A stretch of DNA of 64,000 nt from Verrucomicrobia bacterium Tous-C9LFEB (lineage in GTDB: Bacteria > Verrucomicrobiota > Verrucomicrobiia > Methylacidiphilales > UBA1321). The DNA is taken from contig NEUU01000020.1 in assembly GCA_002304345.1 (NCBI GenBank), positions 16,506-80,505 on the forward strand, written 5' to 3'. The stretch's first letter is position 1. Each line of letters begins with the position of its first letter. Below the pieces are notes generated by a model. That model was given only the letters and a program-made list of their open reading frames with translations. It did not search any database and was not told the DNA's origin. The translations under genes and the position numbers were made by a program. This document shows, in pieces, positions 9,107 to 18,629 of this stretch.

Positions 9107-10801
9107 CTACAGACTCACCGCGCTACGGCGACGGGTCACCCAACCCAAGCCCAGCAGGCCAGCAATCAGAAATGCGGCAGACGTAGGCTCAGGAACCGCG
9201 CTCAAATAACCGTTCGCGTCGATCGTGATCAGACCCGCCTGACCATTGTAGAGAAGGTTATCCAGATTACTCGCCAGCAAACCGGCATCGCTCGATCCAA
9301 AGCGAATCCCGGTGGCATCCAACGTTCCAGTGATGTCCAGCGTGAAGCTACCCCAATCCGACTGGCTCGATCCAAACGCCAGCAACGCCCCCGCATCGAT
9401 CGAGAGGAAAGAATTAGCCGAGACAATCAGTTCACCCAACGTCTCCGCGAAGTTATTCGCATCGAACGTGCCACCGTTCAACGTCAGGCTGGCCGTGTTG
9501 GTGATCTGATTGGAAGCACCTAGCTCAAGTATCGCTCCGCTGCGTACGATCGAGTTGATGTACATCGCCGAAGCCCCTGTGTACGAGGCCGTGGACTTGA
9601 GTACGAGCTTGCCCTCCTGAATATCAAACGCACCGCCGGCTGCTGCCGCGTAGTTACCATCATGCCACATTGTCGTATCGTTCCCCGCGAAAATCACAGT
9701 TCCAGCACCCGTCTTGGTAAAAACAGTCGTACCCGTCGTGATGCCGCTGTGGCGCCATCCCTGCACCGATCCCGTGAAGACCGCCGTACTATCGGAAGCA
9801 GCCGTGAAAGAAACCGTCGTGGTATTGCCCGCATTGTTGTACTGCTCCACATGGACACCGCCGAACGTAGCCGTGGAATTTGCCGCCGTTACGCCAATGA
9901 CCACCGAGTTTGTCAACCCAGCATTGCCATAACCCGCCACCTCCACCGCATCGGTCACCTTGACGCCATTTGCCGCCGATACAACTACCGCGGAACTCAC
10001 GTTACCCGACCCGGCTCGGATCGTACCGCTCGTCGCGCCCGAGTTGTAATCTGAGGTGAAGTTCAATGTCGCCGGACTCACCACGCTGGTTTTGGCCTTG
10101 CCCGTGATGGCCAAGGTCGGAGTCGCCGCCGTGGTCGAAAAGCTGCCCACGCCGAAATTAACCGTGCCTTGGTCCACGGTCATAAACGCATTGTTCGATC
10201 CCGCATTGAATGATGCGCTGTTGATATTCACCGTGCCCGCGTCACCATCACGCACTGCCGAAATGCTTAACCGCGATCCATTGGCAATAGTCACATTGGT
10301 CGTCGAACCAAACGTCAGAACGCCCGACCGACCAATCACCAAACCACCCACGCTTCCCGAGGTGTTATTGAAAACCACATTCATGTTCTCCATAGACACC
10401 CTCGGTATCTGACCTACCGCTCCACCGTCAACATTGATGTACTGGCCACTGCCCGCCAGCAATGTAAGCGTGTTATTGCTCGGTGTATTCAGACCGCTGA
10501 TCGTAAGTGTTGTACTGCCGTTGGCATAGCGTATCGCTGGAGCCGTCGGAGAAGTTACCGCACCCAAGGTGACATCGCCATTCAACAGTAAAGGCAGTGT
10601 CGGCGTTCCCACATAATTAAAGTTGGCATACTCTCCCGAAACATCTGGAACATTGGTGCCACCCCAATTGGCAGGGTCCTGCCAGTTCGTGCTTGATCCG
10701 CCACTCCAGCTCAGTTGTTGTGCCTGCAGGGAACCAACCGCTAGCAGCACCCCCACGGCAACCAGCCCTTTTGTCATACGCGTTATGATTGATGATCTCA
10801 T
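9107..10801 (-). CDS. PEP-CTERM beta-helix (autotransporter-like) surface protein
   Basis: The 564-residue protein has a signal peptide (MTKGLVAVGVLLAVGSLQAQ), then LSWSGGSSTNWQDPANWGG, a typical opening of bacterial beta-helical pseudo-autotransporter passengers. Low-complexity Gly/Ser/Thr/Asn-rich beta repeats follow, with features such as TKTGAGTVIFAGNDT, IQEGKLVLKS, GAILELGASNQITNTASLTLNGGTFDAN and a final DITGTLDATGIRFGSSDAGLLASN block, all characteristic of the autotransporter-associated beta-strand repeat family in Verrucomicrobiota. The C terminus is a PEP-CTERM signal, AVPEPTSAAFLIAGLLGL then WVTRRRSA. It is therefore expected to be sorted to the outer surface rather than to insert by a beta barrel. 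Function is probably adhesive or structural. It is transcribed away from the Verru_Chthon cassette. Confidence 0.82.
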   Translation of the reverse strand: MRSSIITRMTKGLVAVGVLLAVGSLQAQQLSWSGGSSTNWQDPANWGGTNVPDVSGEYANFNYVGTPTLPLLLNGDVTLGAVTSPTAPAIRYANGSTTLTISGLNTPSNNTLTLLAGSGQYINVDGGAVGQIPRVSMENMNVVFNNTSGSVGGLVIGRSGVLTFGSTTNVTIANGSRLSISAVRDGDAGTVNINSASFNAGSNNAFMTVDQGTVNFGVGSFSTTAATPTLAITGKAKTSVVSPATLNFTSDYNSGATSGTIRAGSGNVSSAVVVSAANGVKVTDAVEVAGYGNAGLTNSVVIGVTAANSTATFGGVHVEQYNNAGNTTTVSFTAASDSTAVFTGSVQGWRHSGITTGTTVFTKTGAGTVIFAGNDTTMWHDGNYAAAAGGAFDIQEGKLVLKSTASYTGASAMYINSIVRSGAILELGASNQITNTASLTLNGGTFDANNFAETLGELIVSANSFLSIDAGALLAFGSSQSDWGSFTLDITGTLDATGIRFGSSDAGLLASNLDNLLYNGQAGLITIDANGYLSAVPEPTSAAFLIAGLLGLGWVTRRRSAVSL

Positions 10802-11232
10802 AGTTTCTTTTTTCGTTTTGTATTAATTCCAGCTTTCGTCCTCCTAGCTACATTCTCAATATGCGTTATACCGATCAAAAAATCAACATTATATTTTATA
10901 ATTATCTTTATTTCAGATTTAGCGCGAATTTCCTGCAAATTGGCAGCTCGGTTTCTACAGCAAAGCGCGATATTGGGTTTTCTACCTAATCCGCATTCAT
11001 TTTAAAGCTTACTCGCGAATTTATACGCGCCCTCAGTATATGGATCATTTTTTATGATGTAATACTCTTATTACAATAACTTTACGAGTCAATTAGCATA
11101 CTAACCTCATCTAGATAAAATCATTTCATTCATCGACTAGTCCCTACATTAGAGAGAGGGTCATAGGCGCAGCCTCAATTAAAGATTATCTTTAATGTAT
11201 AGCTTGCTTTTATATAAATAGAGGATTACTTT
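10802..11232. other. AT-rich divergent intergenic region upstream of two surface systems
   Basis: This 431-base gap separates the beta-helix protein (minus) from the Verru_Chthon cassette (plus). It is much more AT-rich than the flanking genes and has no credible open reading frame. It must hold both promoters. The only strong structure I see is the palindrome at 11178-11196, described separately. GAGG at 11221-11224 lies eight bases before the GTG start of the cassette. Confidence 0.6.
11178..11196. promoter_or_regulatory. Perfect 19-bp palindrome upstream of the Verru_Chthon cassette
   Basis: ATTAAAGAT-T-ATCTTTAAT reads as two 9-base arms around a single base. It lies 36 bases before the first start codon of the cassette, overlapping where a promoter is expected. 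A symmetrical site of this size is typical of a dimeric repressor or activator. No matching regulator is obvious next to it. Confidence 0.45.
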
Positions 11233-11940
11233 GTGTATACAATGAACTCAAAAACGCCTTATCGGCTGTCGCGCCTCGCCTTCAGCATGGTTGAACTTTT
11301 GGTCGTGATTTGTCTCATTGCCATGCTCGCAGTCGCCTCTCTCCCCGCATTGACCTCCTTGAATCGGAGCGGTTTGGTCACGCAAACAGCGACCTCGGTG
11401 GCAAGTCAGCTCGAGCAGGCTCGCGAGTATGCCGTCGCGCAAAACACCTACGTCTGGGTGGGTTTTTATCAGGACACCGCCAATCTGAAGATGTCCATGG
11501 TCATCGCAGCTTCGAACGACGGCACGGACTTGACCGAGTCCTCCTCGGACCTCGGAGTGATCCCCAACACCTCGGTCAGCTTGATTCACCGCGTGGAAAC
11601 TTTTAAGCAAGTCGAACTCAAGGAGGCTGGAGACACCTCACTTCGCTCGCTCTTCGACCAACCGCCCAACCCGGCGACGAATCAAGACAATGCCTTGTGC
11701 TCAAATGGCATGACCTTTTCCGTCAAGATTCCCGGCTCGACCTCTTCCTCTCCCATCCGTTTTACGCGCATGCTGCAGTTCACTCCCAACGGCGGCGTAC
11801 GGAACCAAACTGGCCGGGCGATCAATCTCGTGGAGTTCGGGCTGCAATCCAAAGTAGCGGCTCAAGACCGAAGCAGTCGCAATGTAGTGGTCTTGCGCAT
11901 TAACGGTTTCACGGGGATGACGCAGCTGTATCGTCCCTAA
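11233..11940 (+). CDS. Verru_Chthon cassette protein D (pilin-like)
   Basis: This 235-residue protein has a type IV prepilin-like N terminus: a basic leader ending LSRLAF-S-MVELLVVICLIAMLAVASLPAL, with the conserved Glu five residues after the cleavage site, then a GspH-like pseudopilin body (VTQTATSVASQLEQAREYAVAQNTYVWVGF). That layout and its place at the head of a four-gene set match the Verru_Chthon cassette described in Verrucomicrobium and Chthoniobacter, whose function is unknown. The GTG at 11233 has GAGG eight bases upstream; an ATG at 11242 is the alternative. Prepilin peptidase processing and membrane insertion with a periplasmic C-terminal domain are expected. Confidence 0.85.
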   Translation: MYTMNSKTPYRLSRLAFSMVELLVVICLIAMLAVASLPALTSLNRSGLVTQTATSVASQLEQAREYAVAQNTYVWVGFYQDTANLKMSMVIAASNDGTDLTESSSDLGVIPNTSVSLIHRVETFKQVELKEAGDTSLRSLFDQPPNPATNQDNALCSNGMTFSVKIPGSTSSSPIRFTRMLQFTPNGGVRNQTGRAINLVEFGLQSKVAAQDRSSRNVVVLRINGFTGMTQLYRP

Positions 11941-11971
11941 GCCAAAAACTTTGAAGAGTTGGAGCGTTTTC

Positions 11972-12460
11972 ATGTCCCCCTTTTTTTCACCAACCGGTCG
12001 CGCGTTCAGCCTTGTGGAAGTGGTGATGGCCCTCGGCATCTGCTCGTTTGCCTTGATTTCTGTGATCGGACTCTTTACCGCCGGGCTGCTCATCAATCGC
12101 GAGTCCGAAGGTCGAATCGGCGCGGTCAATCTGGCTGAGAAGATTTTGGAAATGCGACGGATCTCCCCGGTTTCCGCCACGAACCAAATGGCCAATCTGG
12201 CCATTCCCGTCCTGAATCGTCCCTACGGACCGGCCTATCTCAACGGGGGCTCCTCCACTTCGTATATCACGGCATCCGGTTACCTCACGAACAGTCCGGG
12301 CTTCGATACCTACATGGCCACCTGTCAGGCAGGAACGAATTCCCTCACCGGCGAAAAAGTGGCTCAAGTCTATCTCATGCTTTCCTGGCCAGCCCAACAA
12401 AATCCATCCAATCCCCAGGCATTCCGTTATGAAACGCTCACCTACATTCCGCTGCGCTGA
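11972..12460 (+). CDS. Verru_Chthon cassette protein B (pilin-like)
   Basis: The 162-residue product begins MSPFFSPTGRAFSLVEVVMALGI: a short leader, a prepilin cleavage motif with Glu at position +5, and a hydrophobic helix continuing CSFALISVIGLFTAGLLI. The body (NLAEKILEMRRISP, VAQVYLMLSWPAQQNP, FRYETLTYIPLR) matches cassette protein B in size. I chose ATG 11972 because GGAG at 11961-11964 sits seven bases upstream; a TTG at 11951 would add seven residues. Its 3' end overlaps protein C by 32 bases, so the two are probably translationally coupled. Confidence 0.85.
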   Translation: MSPFFSPTGRAFSLVEVVMALGICSFALISVIGLFTAGLLINRESEGRIGAVNLAEKILEMRRISPVSATNQMANLAIPVLNRPYGPAYLNGGSSTSYITASGYLTNSPGFDTYMATCQAGTNSLTGEKVAQVYLMLSWPAQQNPSNPQAFRYETLTYIPLR

Positions 12461-13226
12461 CACGACTCCCCGGCGGGCCTTCACTCTGGTGGAAATGTCC
12501 GTCGCCATGGCCATCCTCGCGATGATCGTCATCTCCCTCTCCACGATTCTTTTTTCCACGAGCATGACCTGCAATACCGGTCTGCAACGGGCCAACAATT
12601 TTACCAAGGCCCGCTGCATGCTGGATGCGATGGCCCGAGATCTAAACGGCGTCTTGTTGCGCTCGGACTTGCCCGCATTTTCCAATTCCAATTTTGAATT
12701 CTATACTCAGCAGGCCGGAATCATCAGCGGCAGTCCGCGGCAAATCTCACTGGTTTCCTACAAGATCGATTCCACCTCGGCAAAGAGTACTCTGCAACGG
12801 GGAGACGCCGGCACCACCTGGGCCAGCTCTGCGCAGACAGTCCGCTTTAGCGCCCCACCGGGGTCCAGCCTTCCTGCGCTCACCCAGCGCGACACCATCG
12901 AAGGGGTCGTCGGATTCGAGGCGATTTTCCATTTCAAGGACGGCACCGCGTCGCGCCAATACACCGTCTCGGCGGACAATCCACTTCGCGCCATCAGCCT
13001 CAACCTGGCCGTGATCGACGACCCCTGCCTCAAGCAGCTCTCGTCCGACCAGATTCGCGATCTCCGGCAAAAACTGACCACCGCCGCGCAGAGCGGCATT
13101 GATGTCAAATCGAACTGGGATGGATACCTCTCAAGCCAACTCGATTGGACGAGGTACCCGAAAAAACTCGCCAGTGGTATCAAGACTTACCAACGCTATG
13201 TCACACTCTCCACTCCCATTCGCTGA
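12429..13226 (+). CDS. Verru_Chthon cassette protein C (pilin-like)
   Basis: This 265-residue protein has a leader (MKRSPTFRCADTTPRRA) followed by FTLVEMSVAMAILAMIVISL, a textbook prepilin cleavage and hydrophobic segment resembling GspJ-type minor pseudopilins. The rest includes FTKARCMLDAMARDLNG, VSYKIDSTSA, DTIEGVVGFEAIFHFKDG and LRAISLNLAVIDDPCLKQL, features of cassette protein C. It overlaps B by 32 bases and A by 29 bases, so the cassette is a tightly packed unit whose stoichiometry may be set by coupled translation. Confidence 0.87.
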   Translation: MKRSPTFRCADTTPRRAFTLVEMSVAMAILAMIVISLSTILFSTSMTCNTGLQRANNFTKARCMLDAMARDLNGVLLRSDLPAFSNSNFEFYTQQAGIISGSPRQISLVSYKIDSTSAKSTLQRGDAGTTWASSAQTVRFSAPPGSSLPALTQRDTIEGVVGFEAIFHFKDGTASRQYTVSADNPLRAISLNLAVIDDPCLKQLSSDQIRDLRQKLTTAAQSGIDVKSNWDGYLSSQLDWTRYPKKLASGIKTYQRYVTLSTPIR

Positions 13227-16200
13227 ATCCCGCCGACTCTTTCGGGAATATTCTCCCGCTCCGCAACAGGGGATGGCACTGCTCATCACCCTGACCATGG
13301 TCACGCTCGCGTCCATCATGCTGGTGACCTTCATCGCGATGATGCAGCACGACAAGGCGGCCACCGCCTCCTACAGCCAATCGGCCAAGGCCAAGAATCT
13401 CGCACTCGGAGCGCTACAGGCGCTCGTCGAGGATCTACGCCGGGAAATGCGCAAGGATTCCCTTCCCGACATGGGACCCAACAACCTCTATGTAAATCGT
13501 CCCATTCACACCAATATCACCAGCGCCGCGCAAGTACCGGCCCGCTGCGGCACCAACGCGGCGATGCCGTCGCTCATCCGGATCAGCACCAACCAGCCGG
13601 CCTATCAAGGCCCCCTCTATACGAGCTTGATGACGTCCACGACACTGAGTTCCACCGTGAAGTCGCGTAACGGACGAGCCATCACCACCAATCGATGGAG
13701 CAAACCGCAGCTGGGAAAATTCCCTTCGCCGAACACGACTCCCTACTGGTCGTTGATCACCCGCAACGGCCTGACCAACGCCGCGGGTCTTCAGTTCGGC
13801 GCCGCCGGGAATGGAACACTCAATAATCCCACCTACGCCAACACCAATTACGTGATCGGTCGCGTGGCCTATGCCATTTACGATGTCGGCGGGTTGCTCG
13901 ACATCACGGTGGCAGGTCATCCCACGTCCATGACTCCCGAGCAAGTCCGCCAGATCGAAGGGACTCTCGCGGGAGTCGATCTGACGCAACTCAAGGACAG
14001 TTCCGGCACCAAACTCATCGACCCGGATCAACTGGTGGCGTGGCGCAATGCTACGACCTCACAGTCGCCCGATATCTACATCACCCACCTCACCTCATTC
14101 GCCAGCACCAACGGCTTTCGCAAGACGGCCAGCGGCGACACCACATTTATCGGTCGTCAGGATCTGATCAAGGCCGCGCAAAGCGGCTCCGTCGGCATTT
14201 CGACCAATGCCCTGCCCTACCTCACGACCTTCTCCCGCGAATCGGGCATGCCCATGTGGCGGCCAGCCACCAACGCTCCCGCCGCAGGGCTGTTCAAATA
14301 TAAGGACCTCGCCTATACCACGGGGTCCACCAATCGCTTTGTCCCCCTGGTTCGCGTGAATGGGGATGATCAGATTATTTCCTATCACAGCGACGGGACG
14401 CGCTATTCGTACAAGGTCGTTGCCGGTGATCCCGTGGTGCGGAAACGTTTTCCCCTCGAAAGATTGAAATGGCTGACGCGGAACGGCCCCAAAGCAGGAG
14501 TCGGTGCGGAAGCCATCCGCGCGTGCTTTGGGCTCGAGTGGGCCGGATCTAACATCACACCCGGAGCCAAAGTCTGGAAATATGTCGGCTCCTCCAGCTC
14601 CAGCGCCAAACCGATCCTTTCCACCCTCGATCAAATCGCCGCCGAAAGCCCACGGCGGGAACCCAATTTCTTTGAACTGATCCAGGCCGGAATCTTAACC
14701 GGCTCTCTCGGCTACTATGGAGGAGCGAATCAACAGCTCGACCCCAAATCATACGAATTGAAATCGACCCTGCAAATCTGCCGGATTGTGGCCAATATCA
14801 TTGATCAATATGACGACGACTCGTACCCCACCGTCATCGAATGCCCCGTCTACTCCGTCTATTATCAAATCTGCGGTGTGGAAAATCTCCCCCAGGTCAA
14901 TGTCTTCAAAACGATCTGTGCCATAGCCAACTCGGGAGCAAGTCTCTCCTTCTATTCCCTGCCCGGACTCTGGAATCCACATCAAAATGCCGGGTCAATT
15001 AGCGGAGATATCCCGAAAGTGCGGCTGTCCTTTGGGGGAACAATTATGGCGCGCTGCAACTGGGCCACCACACTTCAAGGTAATCCATCCTCACCAGAAG
15101 GCATCGGTATTTATGGAGAAACCACCACGATTCCTTTCAATCCCATGGTCAACATCCAGCTCAAGTCCGATAGTCCGGGCCGGGGTGCTAAAGGTTTTGC
15201 CGAAGCCTCTCCCATTACCTCCGAGGATGTCAGCAGCGCTTTATCCGGAGGATCTGCCAGCGGCGGATCATGGGAGAAAACCCCACCCTTGGGTGGCGCG
15301 AATGCCGTTACGGAAAGCAAACAGTACGTCGGGCTCCGACTTAAAGAGATGCCGCTTGAGCTGACCACGCAGAGAGAAGGCATCGTCAAGGTCTTGAACG
15401 GATCGAATAAACCTTCCGACTTTCCGCAGACGACGGGCTATGCTGATTTGACTCCCCCCGCCAAAAAAGATATCCGCAATAGTGGTGAAATCATCACTCG
15501 CATGACTGATGGCCAACTCTTGCTGGAGTTTGAACAAAACCCGGGAGTCTGGGTCCCCTACAGCTTTCTCTTTGGTATGAATACAGCCGATCGCTCGACA
15601 TGGGTATCAGACCCCACCAAGGCATTCAATAGCGGCCATAATCCCTGGAGAAATCCAACCCATCCCGCCTCCGTGGACATGACAGTACTGGCTAATGTGC
15701 AGCAAGTCGCCAATGGCACGTTTGACCAAGCCGATGTGTGGGGTGAAAATGGTTCGCTCCACTATCAGAAAATAGATCCCCTTACCCTCCGGATTATCCC
15801 TGCCATTTTTATCCGGTGGCTCAACGGCAATACCTCCCCCGCCAATCCCGCAGGCACGCCCCAAGCCAGAAACGTCGGATTTAAACCCCTCTGGAGCACA
15901 GCCCCCCTGTTGAGCAATCTCCCCGGCTCCAGCGACGAATCCAAATTTGCCACGAGCGGTTATGGAGGAGCAGACTGGAACCAAACCAACGCGAGCGGAA
16001 TAGAACCCAGGACAACAGCAAATCCCCAAATGCAAGGAGTACCTGGCAACATCGCCAACAAAGGCGCCAACAGCTCCTACTTCCCAGCCACGCTCTGCCG
16101 CAATAGCGGCAAGGAAATCGCCACAAATTCCTACTCGGGAAATACCGTCATCAAAGATCCCGATGGCATCGCCCGGCTGGCCGATAGCGGACTCTACGGT

Positions 16201-16854
16201 TCCCCCTCCGATCAGGGCCCCGGCTTGGGAAATCCCTATCTCAACAGCAAGGATCGCCCCATTCATCTCGATCGCCCATTCCAAAGCCTCGTCGAACTGG
16301 GAAAAGTCCTCCGGGATAATCCCTGGCGCACGCTGAATTTCTTCACCGAGGACAGCCCCGACTCCGGGCTTCTCGAATTGTTCTGCCTCTACGAATCCTC
16401 CGAAAACGAACCGACCTCGGGCCGTCTCGATTTGAACACCCGCAATGAGACCGTCCTCGCCGTTGCCCTCGGTAACACCACCGCTCAACCCGCGGACATC
16501 GCCAAGAGCTGGGTCACCTTTACCGATCCCGCGAATACGGCGCAGGGCCCCTTGTTGAACAAGTCAGATCTCGTCGTGCGGCTCTTCCATTCCAGTGATG
16601 GGCTTGCGGAATTCAAATCGATCAAACTCAAATCCGAACGCGAAAACCTCCTCCGAACTCTTGCAAACCTGGGACAGGTCGGCACCTGGAACCTGATGAT
16701 TGATCTTGTCGCGCAAACCGGGAAATACCCACCGGACGCCACTCGGCTCGAGGATTTCATCGTCGAGGGAGAACAGCGTTATTGGCTGCACATCGCCATT
16801 AACCGGGCCACCGAGCAAATCATCGATCAGCAGTTGGAAATCATCACGGAATAA
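13198..16854 (+). CDS. Verru_Chthon cassette protein A (large pilin-associated protein)
   Basis: The product is 1218 residues from ATG 13198. An upstream TTG at 13099 is in frame but lies deep inside protein C and would add an unrelated leader, so I prefer 13198, which overlaps C by 29 bases. The N terminus has a class III-like signal, QQGMALLITLTMVTLASIMLVTFIAMMQHDKAATASYSQSA, split here as QQGMALLITLTMVTL and the following hydrophobic stretch, like PilX/GspK-type proteins. The long extracytoplasmic part contains YAIYDVGGLLDITVAG, a GspK-like tract, and NFFELIQAGIL, and ends with LHIAINRATEQIIDQQLEIITE. Size and position match cassette protein A. It may act as a tip or adhesin subunit; this is inference from the GspK resemblance. 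Confidence 0.87.
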   Translation: MSHSPLPFAESRRLFREYSPAPQQGMALLITLTMVTLASIMLVTFIAMMQHDKAATASYSQSAKAKNLALGALQALVEDLRREMRKDSLPDMGPNNLYVNRPIHTNITSAAQVPARCGTNAAMPSLIRISTNQPAYQGPLYTSLMTSTTLSSTVKSRNGRAITTNRWSKPQLGKFPSPNTTPYWSLITRNGLTNAAGLQFGAAGNGTLNNPTYANTNYVIGRVAYAIYDVGGLLDITVAGHPTSMTPEQVRQIEGTLAGVDLTQLKDSSGTKLIDPDQLVAWRNATTSQSPDIYITHLTSFASTNGFRKTASGDTTFIGRQDLIKAAQSGSVGISTNALPYLTTFSRESGMPMWRPATNAPAAGLFKYKDLAYTTGSTNRFVPLVRVNGDDQIISYHSDGTRYSYKVVAGDPVVRKRFPLERLKWLTRNGPKAGVGAEAIRACFGLEWAGSNITPGAKVWKYVGSSSSSAKPILSTLDQIAAESPRREPNFFELIQAGILTGSLGYYGGANQQLDPKSYELKSTLQICRIVANIIDQYDDDSYPTVIECPVYSVYYQICGVENLPQVNVFKTICAIANSGASLSFYSLPGLWNPHQNAGSISGDIPKVRLSFGGTIMARCNWATTLQGNPSSPEGIGIYGETTTIPFNPMVNIQLKSDSPGRGAKGFAEASPITSEDVSSALSGGSASGGSWEKTPPLGGANAVTESKQYVGLRLKEMPLELTTQREGIVKVLNGSNKPSDFPQTTGYADLTPPAKKDIRNSGEIITRMTDGQLLLEFEQNPGVWVPYSFLFGMNTADRSTWVSDPTKAFNSGHNPWRNPTHPASVDMTVLANVQQVANGTFDQADVWGENGSLHYQKIDPLTLRIIPAIFIRWLNGNTSPANPAGTPQARNVGFKPLWSTAPLLSNLPGSSDESKFATSGYGGADWNQTNASGIEPRTTANPQMQGVPGNIANKGANSSYFPATLCRNSGKEIATNSYSGNTVIKDPDGIARLADSGLYGSPSDQGPGLGNPYLNSKDRPIHLDRPFQSLVELGKVLRDNPWRTLNFFTEDSPDSGLLELFCLYESSENEPTSGRLDLNTRNETVLAVALGNTTAQPADIAKSWVTFTDPANTAQGPLLNKSDLVVRLFHSSDGLAEFKSIKLKSERENLLRTLANLGQVGTWNLMIDLVAQTGKYPPDATRLEDFIVEGEQRYWLHIAINRATEQIIDQQLEIITE

Positions 16855-16907
16855 GACGGCAACCTTTCCGGAAATCGATCACGCCACAGCTCACACCGCG
16901 GCATTCT

Positions 16908-17699
16908 TTATACAGGCAAGCTTCGCAGCGCTTCTTCCAGAGACGGAAGTTCCGGGTGCCAACGTTTTTCCCATTCGAGGCTGACCGCTCCCGAATATCC
17001 ACTGGATTCGAGCAAAGCAAAGAGTTCGGAAAAATCGAATTCTCCCTGACCGGGCAACGTGTACTGGAAGTTCTCGCCCGACGAGCCGACGCAACTCCGA
17101 CTGTCCTTGACGTGAATATGCCGAACCCACGGCCCCAAGAGCCGCCAGGATTCCGCTGTCGATGTCTGACCCAAACGCCAGGTGTGATGAGAGTCCCAGA
17201 GCAAATCGACATGCGTGCCGATGGTATCCAGAAAATGGCGACAGAGTGCGGGGTCGCTCAAAGCGCCATGAGTTTCGACCAGAATTCCAGTGCGAAGGCC
17301 CAAAGAGTGAAGAACGCTGCTGGCTGACTCCACACAGCGGCGGCACCGCGCAATGTCTTCGTTGGTTAATGACTGGCCGGGCTGGCCGCCGTCGAAAACC
17401 CGTATCCAGCGATAAGGTTCCAGCCACGGGGCCAACTGTTCGAGTCCTTCGAACTGCTCCTGACCAATGAGAGAAAACGAGGAGCCCCAGACGAGCGGCT
17501 TGACCCGATAACGGGACAACACCTGATTGACTTCCGCAGGCGTCTGGAATTTTTTAGTGAAAAGAGCGGGCAAGTCTTCGCGCCCTTCGAGAGTGCGGAT
17601 TTCCACAAATGGCAGCTCATGACGATCCGCAAAATCGAGGACTTCTTCTAATGATTTTTCGGGACAACCGATGGTAGAAAAACAGGTAACGCGCGACAT
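16908..17699 (-). CDS. Sugar phosphate isomerase/epimerase (AP endonuclease 2-like TIM barrel)
   Basis: The 263-residue protein shows the isomerase TIM-barrel signatures: CFSTIGCPEKSLEEVLDFADRH at the start (a typical first strand and helix), FVEIRTLEGREDLP, WIRVFDGGQPG, TGILVETHGALSDP with a metal-binding Glu, VDLLWDSHHTWR with Asp and His, VRHIHVKDSR, PGQGEFDFSELFALL and AVSLEWEKRWHPELP with the final Glu. It is probably a cytoplasmic metal-dependent sugar or keto-acid isomerase. It is only distantly similar to the isomerase at 2750. It reads toward the end of the Verru_Chthon cassette and follows the PEP-CTERM gene at 17780-18553 on the same strand, about 80 bases downstream, so the two may be cotranscribed. 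Confidence 0.85.
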   Translation of the reverse strand: MSRVTCFSTIGCPEKSLEEVLDFADRHELPFVEIRTLEGREDLPALFTKKFQTPAEVNQVLSRYRVKPLVWGSSFSLIGQEQFEGLEQLAPWLEPYRWIRVFDGGQPGQSLTNEDIARCRRCVESASSVLHSLGLRTGILVETHGALSDPALCRHFLDTIGTHVDLLWDSHHTWRLGQTSTAESWRLLGPWVRHIHVKDSRSCVGSSGENFQYTLPGQGEFDFSELFALLESSGYSGAVSLEWEKRWHPELPSLEEALRSLPV

Positions 17700-17779
17700 G
17701 CAGAGGGTTCAGTTGAAGGATGAGTTCATAGAAGCAACGAATCACCTCGGGTGTCAACTCATCCTCGATTCGTCAACGA

Positions 17780-18553
17780 TCACGCGTGACGCCACCGGCA
17801 ACAGTGCTGGCAGACGAACAGGGCGGCCATCGAGAGAAGCAACAGATGAACAGCCGACGGTTCGGGCACCGCAATTCCGGAGTAGAGGCTGACATTGTCG
17901 ATCCACATTTCCTGAGAGTAACTTCCACTGGAAGTAGAGAACACAAATTTGGTTAGATCAGTACCCGTCGTAGAATTCAGCGCGTAGTTGTCCAGAATCA
18001 GCACATTGTCGATCCAGAGATCGAACGTTCCGGAAGCAACGCTGTTGATTCCATAGATCTCCGCCGCCGTCGTGTTGTTGATCACGATGTCGAGATGATG
18101 CGTGGCATCAATCGGATAGACGGTGCTATAGGTACCCGAGTTGATCCGGATTTGTCCCCCGTTGAAATCGATCGAGGCAGTTCCCGGGAAACTGATGTTC
18201 CAGTAGGTGCCGTTTACGCCGGAGGGTTCATAAAAATCCAGACTCAGGGTAGCCAGTTGGAAGGCGCTGCTGGGTTTGGAGTCCAATCGAGTGAGAGCTG
18301 CGTTGCTCGTATCGGAAATCCTCAGATACTTGTTGGTGGTGCCGTTATGGAAGACAGCACTGGGATCTGCGGTAGCGGTGAGAAGAGTTCCCGTCGGACT
18401 AGAAGTGACCGATCCCCATTTTTCATTGGAGACAAGCTCATTTCCAACAGTGTAAGACTCGAAATCTTCCGAGAAGATCAGCGTTGCGGCGGACACCGGA
18501 CGGCATAGCGCGGAAACCGTAACGGCCAACAGAAGGAGGAGGAATGTTCTCAT
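17780..18553 (-). CDS. PEP-CTERM exported protein
   Basis: This 257-residue protein has a signal peptide (TFLLLLLAVTVSALCRPVSA) and a concanavalin-like beta-sandwich body opening with ATLIFSEDFESYTVGNEL and containing QLATLSLDFYEP, DATHHLDIVINNTT and FDLWIDNVLILDNYAL. It ends in a PEP-CTERM motif, AVPEPSAVHLLLLSMAALF, followed by Cys- and Arg-rich residues. The body suggests carbohydrate or matrix binding, but no catalytic motif is seen. It is divergent from the LacI regulator 77 bases away, so that regulator may control it. Confidence 0.82.
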   Translation of the reverse strand: MRTFLLLLLAVTVSALCRPVSAATLIFSEDFESYTVGNELVSNEKWGSVTSSPTGTLLTATADPSAVFHNGTTNKYLRISDTSNAALTRLDSKPSSAFQLATLSLDFYEPSGVNGTYWNISFPGTASIDFNGGQIRINSGTYSTVYPIDATHHLDIVINNTTAAEIYGINSVASGTFDLWIDNVLILDNYALNSTTGTDLTKFVFSTSSGSYSQEMWIDNVSLYSGIAVPEPSAVHLLLLSMAALFVCQHCCRWRHA

Positions 18554-18629
18554 GGTTAGGGTGTTGTTTCTTCCAGAGTCGCATCGAAAGCAATTGACTC
18601 AATCCGCTGGTTGCGCACATTGTTGCGTA

